A DNA stretch of 64,000 nucleotides from Psychrobacillus sp. NEAU-3TGS (GCF_029955155.1 NZ_JAPNOZ010000007.1:425-64424); one strand, 5' to 3'. Shown: positions 8,076-17,831, numbered from the stretch's first letter. Made by a program: numbers and translations. Notes: generated by a model not told the origin, from the letters alone.

Positions 8076-8840
8076 ATGCAAAACTTAGAGAAACGATTAA
8101 AAAATGAACTGCAACAAAACAATAAGATAAAAATCTTACATTCCACTAGTTGGAGTTTGCCAATTCATTCTATTGAAGTTGAGTATAAACCGGTGAAACG
8201 TACTAAAATGGATATCCTGATGAAAATGATGCTTATGGCATTTCAAAAAGCAGAAATTGCAGAAGCAGAGCAATTAAGCGAACTCTTACTTGTCGAGCAG
8301 CTTTTCGTGGAGGATTTAATCGATATAATGGGTAGGACCGGATTAATAGAAAAAAAGGATGGATTGTTTTCCTTAACAAATAAAGGGTATCAACAACTGG
8401 AGAATGGCATATTTGAAGAGGAACAAGAAGTGGAAACACAGGTTGTTCTTTATAGTACTACTCACGAAAATTTCTTGAATGGTAACATTAAAACTGCCAT
8501 GGACGGGGAAGATGAGCTGGCAATTTACCGTTATGTGAAAGAAGGGTATTTGGATGTAGAGCTTTCCTTTGGCAAAGAACAAGTCATCGAAGCTCTTCAA
8601 GACAAAGATGTGGAAGTAGAGGAAGGAGATATACAAGTAGTTATATCCGAAATCCAGTCGACGACAGAGCTGTATGTCGATGATATTCCATGCTTTGAAT
8701 TTATTCTCCATAATAAAGAAGAGGATGTATTCTATGGGCGTGTTTGGAATACATTACTTGAAAGATGGGATGAAAAACTGGAAAATGCACTGAATGATAA
8801 AGAACGTTTAGCGTGGAGAGAGCAATATATGTCTAAGTAA
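8076..8840 (+). CDS. Unknown protein with winged-helix-like N-terminal part, helicase partner
   Basis: A 254-residue soluble acidic protein that I do not recognise. Residues about 60-115 (helices, then GLIEKKDGLFSLTNKGYQQL) look like a winged-helix domain with its wing and terminal helix. The C-terminal half (about 120-250) is acidic and mixed alpha/beta with no motif I know. It lies 18 bases after the helicase gene and ahead of a strong terminator, so the two genes are very probably co-transcribed and the products may work together. The SD (AGAGG) is modest. A regulator or adaptor of the helicase is a guess from context only. Confidence 0.75.
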   Translation: MQNLEKRLKNELQQNNKIKILHSTSWSLPIHSIEVEYKPVKRTKMDILMKMMLMAFQKAEIAEAEQLSELLLVEQLFVEDLIDIMGRTGLIEKKDGLFSLTNKGYQQLENGIFEEEQEVETQVVLYSTTHENFLNGNIKTAMDGEDELAIYRYVKEGYLDVELSFGKEQVIEALQDKDVEVEEGDIQVVISEIQSTTELYVDDIPCFEFILHNKEEDVFYGRVWNTLLERWDEKLENALNDKERLAWREQYMSK

Positions 8841-8847
8841 AATTAAA

Positions 8848-8886
8848 TGCCGGAAGAAAAATGTTCATTTTCTTCCGGCATTTTTT
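8848..8886 (+). terminator. Terminator of the helicase operon
   Basis: A perfect 13-bp stem (8848-8860 with 8868-8880) with a 7-base loop is followed by TTTTTT. Confidence 0.92.
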
Positions 8887-9015
8887 GTTGGTAAAAAACT
8901 ACAAACCGCCTCTCGAACGCGACAAGATTAATCAAGCGGATGCTTATTGTCCTTGGTGACGCCTTGCAGAAAGTTAAGCGGGTCTCAATGCTAGTAAACT
9001 TGTTATATGAAAAAT

Positions 9016-9080
9016 GGTTGCTTTCGCTAGTAATTTGGTTGCTCTCGAGCTAATTTAGTTGCTATCAATGACTGGTTGGT
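9016..9080 (+). repeat. 21-bp-phased degenerate repeat, copy 1
   Basis: GGTTGCT-type heptamers start at 9016, 9037, 9057 and (degenerate) 9074, each followed by a variable part ending in TAATTT. The period is 21, 20 and 17 bases. A second array with the same heptamer and period lies on the opposite strand at 29503-29572. It is non-coding, between the helicase terminator and the protease gene. The remainder of 8887-9015 shows nothing recognisable. Confidence 0.55.
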
Positions 9081-9151
9081 TGTCCATAGCCATTTCCTGG
9101 ATATCCTTAGAATAAAAACTGAATTAGATTTAGTTGAAATAGATAAGCTTG

Positions 9152-9955
9152 TTAGGGAAGAGCTTTTTCTTGATTCTTATAATACTCATCAATTGGTACA
9201 AACAGTCCAACTCTCCCATATTCATCATGGTCCATTGTTGCAAAAACAACGCCAATTACTTGACCTTCCTCATTTAAAACGGGGCTGCCGCTATTTCCTC
9301 GATAAACTGGTGCTTCCATCATCACTATAGGAACATCCCAATCACTTAGCTGATGATAATCGATAATTTTACCTTCATTTGCTATACCAGTAAAGCTTAA
9401 CGGATTCCCTATAAAGGAAATGGAATCGCCTTCTACCACCGTCGCTTGTTTGGCAAGCTCTAGATATGGCAGGTTTTCTCCATCTATCTTCAATACAGCT
9501 AGATCCACTGAAGGATACGTATGTACCACGCTCGCTTTAAAACGTCCATATTCTGGAAAACCAACCGTAACAGTATCATTACCTTCAATGACATGATAGT
9601 TTGTTAAAATAGTTCCATCTCTGGATATAGAAAAACCTGTTCCTTTTCCATCATCTGTTAATACAATAACAACAGATTCTTTATAGCGTGATATGTCCTC
9701 TTGTGCAGATAATTTCGCTGATGCTTTTAAAAATTCGATAGCTGGAATTGAATATATTTGTAAGATAACTGCAAATGTATTAGTGAATAAAACAGTCGCC
9801 ATTATCCAGAATATCCATTTTGGAAACGGGCGCTTCGTTTTTCTGCTTGTCTTTTCTTGAGCTTCTTTCAGAAGTGCTTCTCTTTGTGCCTCTAACACAA
9901 ATTCGAGGAACTCTTCATCTACTTCTTCTTCCCAATTTTGTTTAGTTGAATTCAT
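9152..9955 (-). CDS. Membrane-anchored trypsin-like serine protease (HtrA-like, no PDZ)
   Basis: 267 residues. A charged cytoplasmic N-terminus (1-46) is followed by one transmembrane helix (about 47-70), then an extracytoplasmic S1C-type protease domain. The catalytic triad is visible: His121 (TNYHVIEG), Asp151 (SVDLAVLK) and Ser222 (RGNSGSPV). No PDZ domain follows, unlike HtrA/DegP, so it is a minimal protease with uncertain substrate. A GGGAG about 11 bases upstream is the only SD candidate for the chosen ATG. It is convergent with the helicase operon and divergent from the subtilase gene. A role in envelope protein quality control is inferred from family. Confidence 0.85.
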   Translation of the reverse strand: MNSTKQNWEEEVDEEFLEFVLEAQREALLKEAQEKTSRKTKRPFPKWIFWIMATVLFTNTFAVILQIYSIPAIEFLKASAKLSAQEDISRYKESVVIVLTDDGKGTGFSISRDGTILTNYHVIEGNDTVTVGFPEYGRFKASVVHTYPSVDLAVLKIDGENLPYLELAKQATVVEGDSISFIGNPLSFTGIANEGKIIDYHQLSDWDVPIVMMEAPVYRGNSGSPVLNEEGQVIGVVFATMDHDEYGRVGLFVPIDEYYKNQEKALP

Positions 9956-10687
9956 TCACTCTCACACTCCCGTCGTTACATGTATTATACACAACTGAAA
10001 GAGTTTAAGGTCTAAGCGCTGTAGATAAATGTATAGTGGGGGATGTGAAAAATCCTGAATTATGTCCAAATTACCTAACTCAATGAATTTTAGAAAGAGT
10101 TATTGTTGTTGTAAAAAACACATTTAAACTAATTTAGTCAAAAAGAATCACCAAAATAATATATAATAAGTATTTTTATTTATTTAAATATGGTTAAAAT
10201 ACATTTATCTAGTTATAAAAGACTGATTAAGTGAATTGAATTAAATAGTCAAATTACCCTTTTCGTTTTTATTGGGAATAATTGATTATTTTTTGGAAAA
10301 GTAACAAATTTTAACTTATTCAATATAAAAATGAATTTTATATAAAACTAGTAATACCAATAATCTATGAGCTTTATACTTAACCCGTTAAACAAATTCG
10401 AGAGTCTTATTACCTATCTAAGAAAAGGTATAAAATAGTATATAACTATTAATTTTGAAAATTCAGATATAATTCGACGGGAATAGACAAAATTTGCAAA
10501 TCATTTCCTATATAGTATTAATAACAACAAGAGATTTATGAATGACACCATTGATTCTGTTTGCCTAAATGATCGTTTGGGAAAGGGGGAGAAGGTGTTT
10601 TTGTTTGGTCTTTTTTAGGTACGATAAGAGACTATCAAGTTCTCGCTAGGTATTAAAATCGTTGGAAAATTCAAAGGAGGAAAGAAG
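9956..10687. other. Long A/T-rich intergenic region before the subtilase gene
   Basis: About 730 bases with no credible ORF. It must hold the promoters of the divergent protease genes. A weak sigma-A-like pair (TAGACA with TATATA-like -10, about 10485-10515) and a small hairpin CCTAAA/TTTGGG near 10565-10582 are the only signals I see. No riboswitch was recognised. Confidence 0.4.
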
Positions 10688-13600
10688 ATGGGGAGGAAAA
10701 GTAGTTCAGTCAAAGCACTTAGTATTGCTGCATCTTTACTAATGACGTTTTCACTAGTCGCGCCAAACGTAGTTAGTGCAGAAACGACGAGTAAAATTCA
10801 TCAATCTTTCAGAGAGTCAAGCTCTAATACTATTTCTGTGACAGAAAAGATGAGCACTCGTTTACTAGAAAATTTTAAACAAGATGAAAAAGTTACATTC
10901 CTGATCAAATTCAAAGAGAAAACAGATTCAGAAGCAGTGGCGGCTGAAGCTCGAAAAAGTGCAGATGCAGCAAATTTATCGGCACACAATGCGAAGCTCG
11001 TTCAGCGATCTGCTGTTGTATCGGAACTTAAGGCAACCTCTCTTGAATCTCAGCAATCAGTAAAGCAATTCCTTGAACAGGAAGCAGCTAAAGGGAATGC
11101 GGAAGATATTACATCTTATTACATTGTAAATGGAATGGCTGTAACAGCAACAAAAGAGGTTGCTGAAAAAATCGCAACATTCCCTGAGGTTGAAAAAGTA
11201 TTACCAAACGAAACTCGTCAATTATTTACAACGAAAACCAAAAATGCTGTCGCTCCTAAAGCAGAAACCGCGAACATTGAGTGGAATGTTGAGCGTGTTA
11301 AAGCACCAGACGTTTGGGAAATGGGCATCGACGGAGCTGGAACAGTTGTAGCTAGTATTGATACAGGAGTTCAGTGGGATCATCCTGCTTTAAAAGAAAA
11401 ATATCGTGGTTACAATAAAGCAACTGGACAAGTTTCTCACGACTTTAACTGGTTCGATGCAACGGCTGGACGAGCTACTCCATATGACGATATTGATCAT
11501 GGAACACATGTAACGGGAACAATGGTAGGTAGTGAACCAAATGATACAAATCAAATTGGGGTTGCTCCTGGTGCCAAATATATTGCAGTAAAAGCATTCT
11601 CTGCAAACGGTGGGACTGACACTGACTTGCTAGAAGCTGCTCAATGGATTTTAGCACCGACAGACGCAAACGGAAATGCACGCGTTGACATGGCTCCAGA
11701 TATTGTGAATAACTCATGGGGTGGCGGTCCTGGACTCGATGAGTGGTACCGTGAAGTTGTAATTAACTGGCGCGCAGCAGAAATTTTTCCTGAATTCTCA
11801 GCAGGGAACACAACGCTTACGAATCCTGGTGGTGCGGGATCTGTAGCGGCACCTGCCAATTATCCTGAGTCATTTGCGACTGGTGCAACTGATATCAATA
11901 ACAAAGTGGGAAGCTTCTCTCTTCGTGGACCTTCACCATATGCTGAAACAAAACCAGATATCTCGGCACCAGGTGTGAACATCCGTTCATCTGTACCGGG
12001 TGGTAATTATGAAGGTGGCTGGAACGGAACATCTATGTCAGGACCTGCTGTATCTGGCGTAGCAGCACTTCTTCGCCAAGTTAACGCCAATTTGACAGTC
12101 GATGAAATGGAGGAAATTCTTCTTAATACAGCAAATCCATTAACGGACACTCAATATCCAACAACTCCTAACCACGCATATGGTTATGGATTAGTAGATG
12201 CTTACGAGGCTGTATCTTCCATTATCACTGGACTTGGCACACTGAAAGGACAAGTGACACAACAAGGAGACGACAGTGAGGCTCCTGTATTCGAACATGC
12301 AGCACCTCGAGAAACATATGCAGGAATGGATTTAGAATTGACAATTGCAGTTAGCGATAACATTAGCGTTGCATCTGTCCTTCTAAACTACAAAGATGCA
12401 AATGGTGCATGGCAATCAATTGAAGCTGGTCGCAAATCTGGTGATTACAAATCTGGTGAGTACAGTGTAGTGCTTCCTGGTGATATAATCACGGGCAACT
12501 CCTTTACGTACAAATGGTCTATAAATGATTTTGGACATAATGAAGTGAACAGTGAAGAATATGTTGTTCAAGTGAAGCCTGGCATAACAGTAGGATATTC
12601 AGAAGACTTTGAATCGACACCTGTGGGCTGGACTTCCTTTGGAGATGCAAATAGCTGGGAGTGGGGTGTACCAACTTCAGGTCCAGGAAATGCTGCATCT
12701 GGTGAAAAAGTATATGCCACAAACCTAGAAGGGAATTACGATAGCCGAATGAACGCTACATTAGTAATGCCTCCAGTCGATTTGCCGGAAGGAAACTCTT
12801 ATTTGCAGTTCAAACAATGGCATAACTTTGAGCAATCTTCTACAGGAAGAGCTTGGGATTACGGTCATGTATTTATTTCAACTGATCAAGTAGAGTGGAC
12901 ACAATTACTAATGGTCCAAGGCGCATCAAACGGTTGGATTGATGGTGAAGTGGACCTGTCAGCTTATGCTGGACAACGCGTCTATATTGGCTTTAATGCC
13001 TTTTCTGATGGAAGCGTTGTGAAAGAGGGATGGTATATCGATGACGTAGAACTTGCTGGGACTTCGCAGACTGGCAAAGTAGCAAAAGGAATAGACAATA
13101 ATGTAAATAAAACAAATAGCGTAATCACTAACAATGCAAATAACAAAGTGACTATTGGAAATGGTACAGACAAACTTGCTAAAAAAGAGGATGTTGACCC
13201 AACGAAGATTCGTCCTGTATTACCGATTAAAGAAGCACCACCAGTAGTAGAAAAAGTTGCAAATCCAACGCTTTTACCATTAGGTGCTCAAGTGAGTGTA
13301 CTTGAATCAGGACGTTCGGTTTATACAAATCCTGCTGACGGTTCTTATTCACTAACTCATGGTGCAGGAATATTCACAGTGAAAGCAGAGGCTTATGGCT
13401 TCACTTCTGAAGAACAATCTGTTTCCATTGAAGCGGATGGCACGGCAACTGCTAATTTCACATTGGATGAAGTTGCACAAAACACAGTGAGTGGAACAAT
13501 CACTGATCAATCGACAGGTGAAGGGGTAGCTGGAGCAACTCTATTACTTGTAGAAGATGCAAACATTACACCTGTTGAAACAGATGCAGCAGGTAATTAT

Positions 13601-15139
13601 TCACTTACTGCATATGAAGGCGATTATACATTAAAAGTAATTGCACGTGGTTATCATAGCCAAGAAGTAGCGATTACGATCGGCGCAGAAGCAACATCGC
13701 AAAATATTGCGCTTGAACCGTTCTACACTTATCCAGGTGGAGAAATCGGTTACGATGACGGGACTGCTGAAAATGCACGTGCATTCAACGCTGCTGGCAA
13801 TGCTTGGGCAGTGAAAATGTCTCTACCAGAAGGTAAAGAAAACGGAATCGTAACAGATGGTGTATTCCGATTCTGGGATACAGAATGGCCTGTGCCTGGT
13901 GGAACTGCATTCGCAGTTGAAGTATGGGATGCAACGGGAGCTGACGGATCTCCAGGTAAAATGCTTGCCGGTCCAATTGATGCAACAGCTAAACGTAATG
14001 GTGAATGGACTGTTGTTGATCTAAGCGAGCATAATATCGTGGTAAATGGTGACTTCTTTATGGTATATCGTCAAACATTTGCTAATCCAAATACTCCAGG
14101 TCTTGCAACAGATGAGAATGGAACAAATGCGGGTAGAAGTTTCCAAGGAGTTTCAGGTGCTTGGTCACCATCACCAACTGCTGAAGGGAACTATATGATT
14201 CGTGCTCGTGTGAGCTATGAAGTACACGGTCCAGTAATCACTTCACCAACAGCTGACTTAGTCACAAATGAAGCTTCAATTTCTGTAGAAGGAACCGCAT
14301 CTCCGACTACTACAATTAAATTGAAACAAAATGGTGAAGAAGCGGGATCTATTGAGGTAGGGGAAGATGGTAAATTTGCAATTCCAGTTGAATTAACGGA
14401 AGGTGTCAATGAATTTACAGCAGTTTCCCTTCTAGATGGCAAAGTAACAGGTGAATCTGCTCCTGTTGAAGTCATTTTAGATACTTTAAAACCTGAACTG
14501 ACAATCGACAGTCCGAAAGATGGAGAAAAAACAAATCGTGAATCAGTAACTGTAGAAGGAACTATTAAAGATGCAAACCTTGACACTGTAAAAGTAAATG
14601 GTCAAAATGCAACAGTAGTTGATGGCAAGTACTCTAAACGAATTCTTCTAGAGAATGGTGCAAACGAAATTAAAGTAGTCGCTAAAGACAAAGCAAATAA
14701 TAGTATAACGAAAAAAGTAACAGTTACAGCTCAGTATGATGCACCTGCAATCGAAAATCTAAAACCAGCTGAAGACTTATATTTGGCTACAGGTAAAAGT
14801 GTTAAGATTGAATTCGATAGTGCACCTGGATTGAAAGCAACATTTGTTATCCATATGCCGCTAACGAATTTAGGTGGCCAAGTCCAAAATGCGACTGAAT
14901 TGCCGATGATGGAACAAGCAAACGGTCATTACGTTGGATATTGGACAGTACCAGCTGACACTGTAGCGAATGGAGCAGATCTCGAAGTGAAAGTTGTAGA
15001 CAGCTTTAACAACGAAACGCGCCAAAAAGCTAATGGTAAACTATATATCAACGTACCATCCCCATCTTCACAACCATCTGTAGAACAGCCTACAGATGAA
15101 TCAGTAGAATCGCCGATAGAAGAAAAATTGGCAGAATAA
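10688..15139 (+). CDS. bpr: Secreted subtilase, bacillopeptidase F-like
   Basis: 1483 residues. Signal peptide is about 1-31 (cleavage after VVSA), with an I9-type propeptide to about 190. The S8 catalytic domain has Asp225 (SIDTGVQWDHP), His271 (DHGTHVTG) and Ser449 (NGTSMSGPAVSG). Then come Ig-like/associated domains, a domain around 640-800 (FESTPVGW to GWYIDDVEL) as found after immune-inhibitor-A and Bpr proteases, carboxypeptidase-regulatory-like beta repeats (about 850-1010), and Ig-like repeats (about 1170-1360). The C-terminus is Pro/Ser/Glu-rich without LPxTG, so the protein is released or loosely attached. Size fits Bpr of Bacillus subtilis (about 1430). SD AAAGGAGG is 7 bases upstream. 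Single-gene unit with its own terminator. It degrades extracellular protein and may process other exoenzymes. Confidence 0.9.
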   Translation: MGRKSSSVKALSIAASLLMTFSLVAPNVVSAETTSKIHQSFRESSSNTISVTEKMSTRLLENFKQDEKVTFLIKFKEKTDSEAVAAEARKSADAANLSAHNAKLVQRSAVVSELKATSLESQQSVKQFLEQEAAKGNAEDITSYYIVNGMAVTATKEVAEKIATFPEVEKVLPNETRQLFTTKTKNAVAPKAETANIEWNVERVKAPDVWEMGIDGAGTVVASIDTGVQWDHPALKEKYRGYNKATGQVSHDFNWFDATAGRATPYDDIDHGTHVTGTMVGSEPNDTNQIGVAPGAKYIAVKAFSANGGTDTDLLEAAQWILAPTDANGNARVDMAPDIVNNSWGGGPGLDEWYREVVINWRAAEIFPEFSAGNTTLTNPGGAGSVAAPANYPESFATGATDINNKVGSFSLRGPSPYAETKPDISAPGVNIRSSVPGGNYEGGWNGTSMSGPAVSGVAALLRQVNANLTVDEMEEILLNTANPLTDTQYPTTPNHAYGYGLVDAYEAVSSIITGLGTLKGQVTQQGDDSEAPVFEHAAPRETYAGMDLELTIAVSDNISVASVLLNYKDANGAWQSIEAGRKSGDYKSGEYSVVLPGDIITGNSFTYKWSINDFGHNEVNSEEYVVQVKPGITVGYSEDFESTPVGWTSFGDANSWEWGVPTSGPGNAASGEKVYATNLEGNYDSRMNATLVMPPVDLPEGNSYLQFKQWHNFEQSSTGRAWDYGHVFISTDQVEWTQLLMVQGASNGWIDGEVDLSAYAGQRVYIGFNAFSDGSVVKEGWYIDDVELAGTSQTGKVAKGIDNNVNKTNSVITNNANNKVTIGNGTDKLAKKEDVDPTKIRPVLPIKEAPPVVEKVANPTLLPLGAQVSVLESGRSVYTNPADGSYSLTHGAGIFTVKAEAYGFTSEEQSVSIEADGTATANFTLDEVAQNTVSGTITDQSTGEGVAGATLLLVEDANITPVETDAAGNYSLTAYEGDYTLKVIARGYHSQEVAITIGAEATSQNIALEPFYTYPGGEIGYDDGTAENARAFNAAGNAWAVKMSLPEGKENGIVTDGVFRFWDTEWPVPGGTAFAVEVWDATGADGSPGKMLAGPIDATAKRNGEWTVVDLSEHNIVVNGDFFMVYRQTFANPNTPGLATDENGTNAGRSFQGVSGAWSPSPTAEGNYMIRARVSYEVHGPVITSPTADLVTNEASISVEGTASPTTTIKLKQNGEEAGSIEVGEDGKFAIPVELTEGVNEFTAVSLLDGKVTGESAPVEVILDTLKPELTIDSPKDGEKTNRESVTVEGTIKDANLDTVKVNGQNATVVDGKYSKRILLENGANEIKVVAKDKANNSITKKVTVTAQYDAPAIENLKPAEDLYLATGKSVKIEFDSAPGLKATFVIHMPLTNLGGQVQNATELPMMEQANGHYVGYWTVPADTVANGADLEVKVVDSFNNETRQKANGKLYINVPSPSSQPSVEQPTDESVESPIEEKLAE

Positions 15140-15144
15140 TTTTA

Positions 15145-15186
15145 AAGACTGTCTCAAAAGGCTTACTTTTGAGACAGTCTTTTTTT
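15145..15186 (+). terminator. Terminator of the subtilase gene
   Basis: A 15-bp stem (AGACTGTCTCAAAAG and its complement, 5-base loop) is followed by TTTTTT. Confidence 0.93.
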
Positions 15187-15366
15187 ATGGTTTAACAATT
15201 TGAGTAGTGTGTTTGTTGTCTTCGAAGAGGCGTCATAATGTAAAAATTTAAAGTGGCGCTTTTTAATAAATGAAATGAAACTTTTAACTTAAACTTTGCA
15301 AAATATGATTAAAGCTTATATTAACCCGCATATGATAGTTAATAATGAAACATAATGGGGGGTACA

Positions 15367-16830
15367 ATGGGCGATTATATAAATATACTGCAGAACTTTT
15401 TGCCGCTTGGGGCTACCGTACTAGAATTGCAGCAACCCCAAAAAAGAATGGCGGTCTTGCTTGCTGATATTGATGGGGATCAAGTGGCCGAACTAATAGG
15501 CGCATATAGGTATGAGCAGCAGAATTATATTGTGGTATTAAAAAAACATGATAATCAGTGGCTACCTTTAAAACATATCGAGGGCAAAGGGTATAATATT
15601 TCCGATTTAAGAGTCGCTCCAGTAACAGAAAACTGGGTAAATACATTAATTGTCGGTTGGCAAATAGACAATATGAGTTCACAACTAGATCTACTACAAT
15701 GGACAAACGGTAGAATTTTAAGGTTACCTACAAATAATATTGTTTATAGTAAATTGGAAGTGGAAGATATGCCTGATCATTACGGAAAAGATGGTCAATA
15801 TGAGCTTGCTATTTGGATACATGATACAGGAGATGCTTATAAGGTAGACGTTTACCGCTTTAGTGAAGGGGAGCTAGTACGAGCAAAAGATGTTTATCCG
15901 TATTATTTTAAAAAAGTGGCAGCTTATTATGAAAAATTATTGCAAACAAACGACTTTTCCTATTATTGGTATTACTTATCAGATGCACAGAGAAAAGCTG
16001 GTAATTTAGAACAAAATTTAACTGCCATCGATAAAGCTCTATCTTTTCGATCCCCATACCCATCAAAAGAACAATTATTAGAGAAAAAACAGCAAGTATT
16101 AAGCCGTCTAACACATGCTAGAACTAACGGTCAGACGGTTATTGATAAAAAAAGAGGAGATATAACGGGTGATAGTTTTCGGGAAACTGTTTATTTAACA
16201 GGTAGTATGACCGACAGAAGTTCGTATTGGGAAGATATTACGCTAAATATTTTAAATAAAAAAGTAGATTTATATGAAGGATTTTCTTTAAAAGAAACTG
16301 TTGGTTATAACCCACGGCTATTTCTTGGAGATTTTACTGGAAACCAGCTGGATGACATATTAGTAGTAATCGATACTGGCGAAAGTGAAAGCACGATAAA
16401 AGCATATTTATTTACCTTTTTAGAGGGAGAAATGCGACAAGTATTCGATTCGGATGAATTTAATGATAGCAATGATTATAAAATCGATTATCAAGATCAA
16501 TATAAATTAACAATAGCTAGTGCCATTCCTAAAAAGAAGTATACGCTAGATTTAATGTTTAAAGATAAAGATTATTTAATGGAAATCTATAAGGAAGATG
16601 GAACTTTGAAAGAGCCGATAGAAGGCTGGGTAGAACCAATCCATGGGCTTTATCCAATAGATTTTGCAGGTGACGATGTGTATGAGCTTGTTGCGTTGCA
16701 AGAGATTTCCGGCAAGCATAACGGGGAAGCTCTAGGATATGTGCAAAACATTTTGAAATGGAATGGTAGAGAATTTATAACAGAACGTCAAAGCGTCATA
16801 GTATTTGGAGAAAATATAGATTCAATGTAA
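15367..16830 (+). CDS. FG-GAP/VCBS-like protein of unknown function
   Basis: 487 residues without signal peptide or membrane segment. VLLADIDGDQVAELIGAYRY near the N-terminus, RGDITGDSFRETVYL in the middle and DFTGNQLDDILVVIDTG are D-x-D/N-G-D repeats of FG-GAP/VCBS beta-propeller blades, which often bind Ca2+. A helical stretch (about 185-250) resembles a TPR pair. ATG 15367 was preferred over 15355 because GGGGGG precedes it at a suitable distance. It stands alone between a terminator and a repeat element. A sensor or scaffold role is possible but nothing here shows it. Confidence 0.7.
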   Translation: MGDYINILQNFLPLGATVLELQQPQKRMAVLLADIDGDQVAELIGAYRYEQQNYIVVLKKHDNQWLPLKHIEGKGYNISDLRVAPVTENWVNTLIVGWQIDNMSSQLDLLQWTNGRILRLPTNNIVYSKLEVEDMPDHYGKDGQYELAIWIHDTGDAYKVDVYRFSEGELVRAKDVYPYYFKKVAAYYEKLLQTNDFSYYWYYLSDAQRKAGNLEQNLTAIDKALSFRSPYPSKEQLLEKKQQVLSRLTHARTNGQTVIDKKRGDITGDSFRETVYLTGSMTDRSSYWEDITLNILNKKVDLYEGFSLKETVGYNPRLFLGDFTGNQLDDILVVIDTGESESTIKAYLFTFLEGEMRQVFDSDEFNDSNDYKIDYQDQYKLTIASAIPKKKYTLDLMFKDKDYLMEIYKEDGTLKEPIEGWVEPIHGLYPIDFAGDDVYELVALQEISGKHNGEALGYVQNILKWNGREFITERQSVIVFGENIDSM

Positions 16831-16990
16831 AAGAAAGAGAATTGCTACTGCTACAAAGTCATTAGACAGCGGAGAAGTCCTTTTTCTACGCAGTTATTAC
16901 ATCTTCTTTATATTCTTCTCCATCTAAGTACGCTTGTTGTTTGGGCGAAGTAATGCTTAACATTTCCCTAATGGGTAGTAGCATGCTTTA

Positions 16991-17166
16991 TTGGATTGAA
17001 GCGGAAGGGCGGCGACTCCAGCGGGATGAGTGAGACAGATAAGCCATCACATCGTATGCGTAGCGTCGGTGATGGCTTATCGCTCACCCCGCGGAAAGCG
17101 TCCGCCCTGCAGCGGAAATCCTAGCAGATACTTCATTCAACTCACTACCGCGCAGTTTCCCTATAT
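16991..17166 (+). repeat. GC-rich interspersed stem-loop repeat, copy a
   Basis: Arms GGATTGAAGCGGAAGGGCGG and GCGTCCGCCCTGCAGCGGAA form a long imperfect hairpin with an inner GCCATCAC/GTGATGGC stem. The element ends in the conserved tail CGCAGTTTCCCTATAT. Related copies are at 29328-29450, 51036-51199, 56163-56342 and 56519-56690. It is much GC-richer than its surroundings. The rest of 16831-16990 shows nothing. Confidence 0.85.
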
Positions 17167-17234
17167 TACGAAAGATATAACGTGGTTTCTTTATTTGTGG
17201 AAAGAAAAATATGTGACGAAAAAACAAAAATTAT

Positions 17235-17265
17235 TTGACAATATTGTGAACAAGATGAATAATAT
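17235..17265 (+). promoter_or_regulatory. Sigma-A promoter of the small membrane protein gene
   Basis: A perfect TTGACA at 17235-17240 is followed by AATAAT (17-base spacer) or TAATAT (19-base spacer). The leader is only about 10-20 bases before the start codon. Confidence 0.6.
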
Positions 17266-17289
17266 ATATATAAAGAGAGGATGAGTGAA

Positions 17290-17523
17290 ATGGAATCGAA
17301 CGTGAAAATGTTTCATGCTACAAAATATGTAGGAGCAACAGTGCTCACTATTGGAATTGCCATTTTCTTATACGGGGTTTTTGTAAGCGAATACAGTACA
17401 ATGATGGGGATCGGTATTGGGACAGTAATGGGGGCTGTTTTTACTTTCTTAATAGGTATGTTTTTGGTAGCATCTGAAGAAATGATTGCGAACTCTAGAA
17501 AATGTAAAAAAGAGAGCGCCTGA
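17290..17523 (+). CDS. Small two-helix membrane protein
   Basis: 77 residues with two transmembrane helices (about 14-34 and 40-62) separated by a short polar turn, and a basic C-terminus. I recognise no family. ATG 17290 was preferred over 17281 because the SD AGAGAGG abuts 17281 and lies 8-9 bases before 17290. It faces the qox operon and shares a bidirectional terminator with it. The consensus promoter implies steady expression, but function is unknown. Confidence 0.7.
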   Translation: MESNVKMFHATKYVGATVLTIGIAIFLYGVFVSEYSTMMGIGIGTVMGAVFTFLIGMFLVASEEMIANSRKCKKESA

Positions 17524-17540
17524 AAAGACGCTCTCTTTTA
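17507..17540. terminator. Bidirectional terminator between the small gene and qoxD
   Basis: AAAAAGAGAGCG and its complement CGCTCTCTTTTA form a stem overlapping the stop codon of the + strand gene, with T-runs on both strands. Confidence 0.85.
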
Positions 17541-17549
17541 ATTCGTTAT

Positions 17550-17831
17550 TTACATATCCCAAACCAGTATTAATAGTGTACCAAAAATGGTGACGAGCGC
17601 AATGATTAAACCGTAATATACGTTTGTATAGATCGATTTTTTGTCATCAGTCTCACCAGCATGCATGAATACAACTAGTTGAAGACCAGCTTGGATAAAT
17701 GCAGTTACTAGAAGAATTGTCATACCAATCGGAAATGACATATCTGTGAAATAAACTAACAAAGCAACTACTGTAAGAACCAATGAAAAGACAAAGCCCA
17801 TTACTTGTTTAACAGGGAATAATTCTTTCAT
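17550..17831 (-). CDS. qoxD: Quinol oxidase subunit IV
   Basis: 93 residues with three transmembrane helices. The segments FPVKQVMGFVFSLVLT and FIQAGLQLVVFMHAGE are typical of subunit IV of haem-copper quinol oxidases (QoxD/CyoD). This subunit supports assembly of the aa3 menaquinol oxidase in the cytoplasmic membrane. It is the last gene of qoxABCD, one base after qoxC, with SD GGAATGATG upstream. Confidence 0.92.
   Translation of the reverse strand: MKELFPVKQVMGFVFSLVLTVVALLVYFTDMSFPIGMTILLVTAFIQAGLQLVVFMHAGETDDKKSIYTNVYYGLIIALVTIFGTLLILVWDM

Noticed and set aside
11475-14586. Several 60-120-residue minus-strand ORFs across the subtilase gene
   Set aside because: Antisense shadows without SD inside a well-supported long gene.
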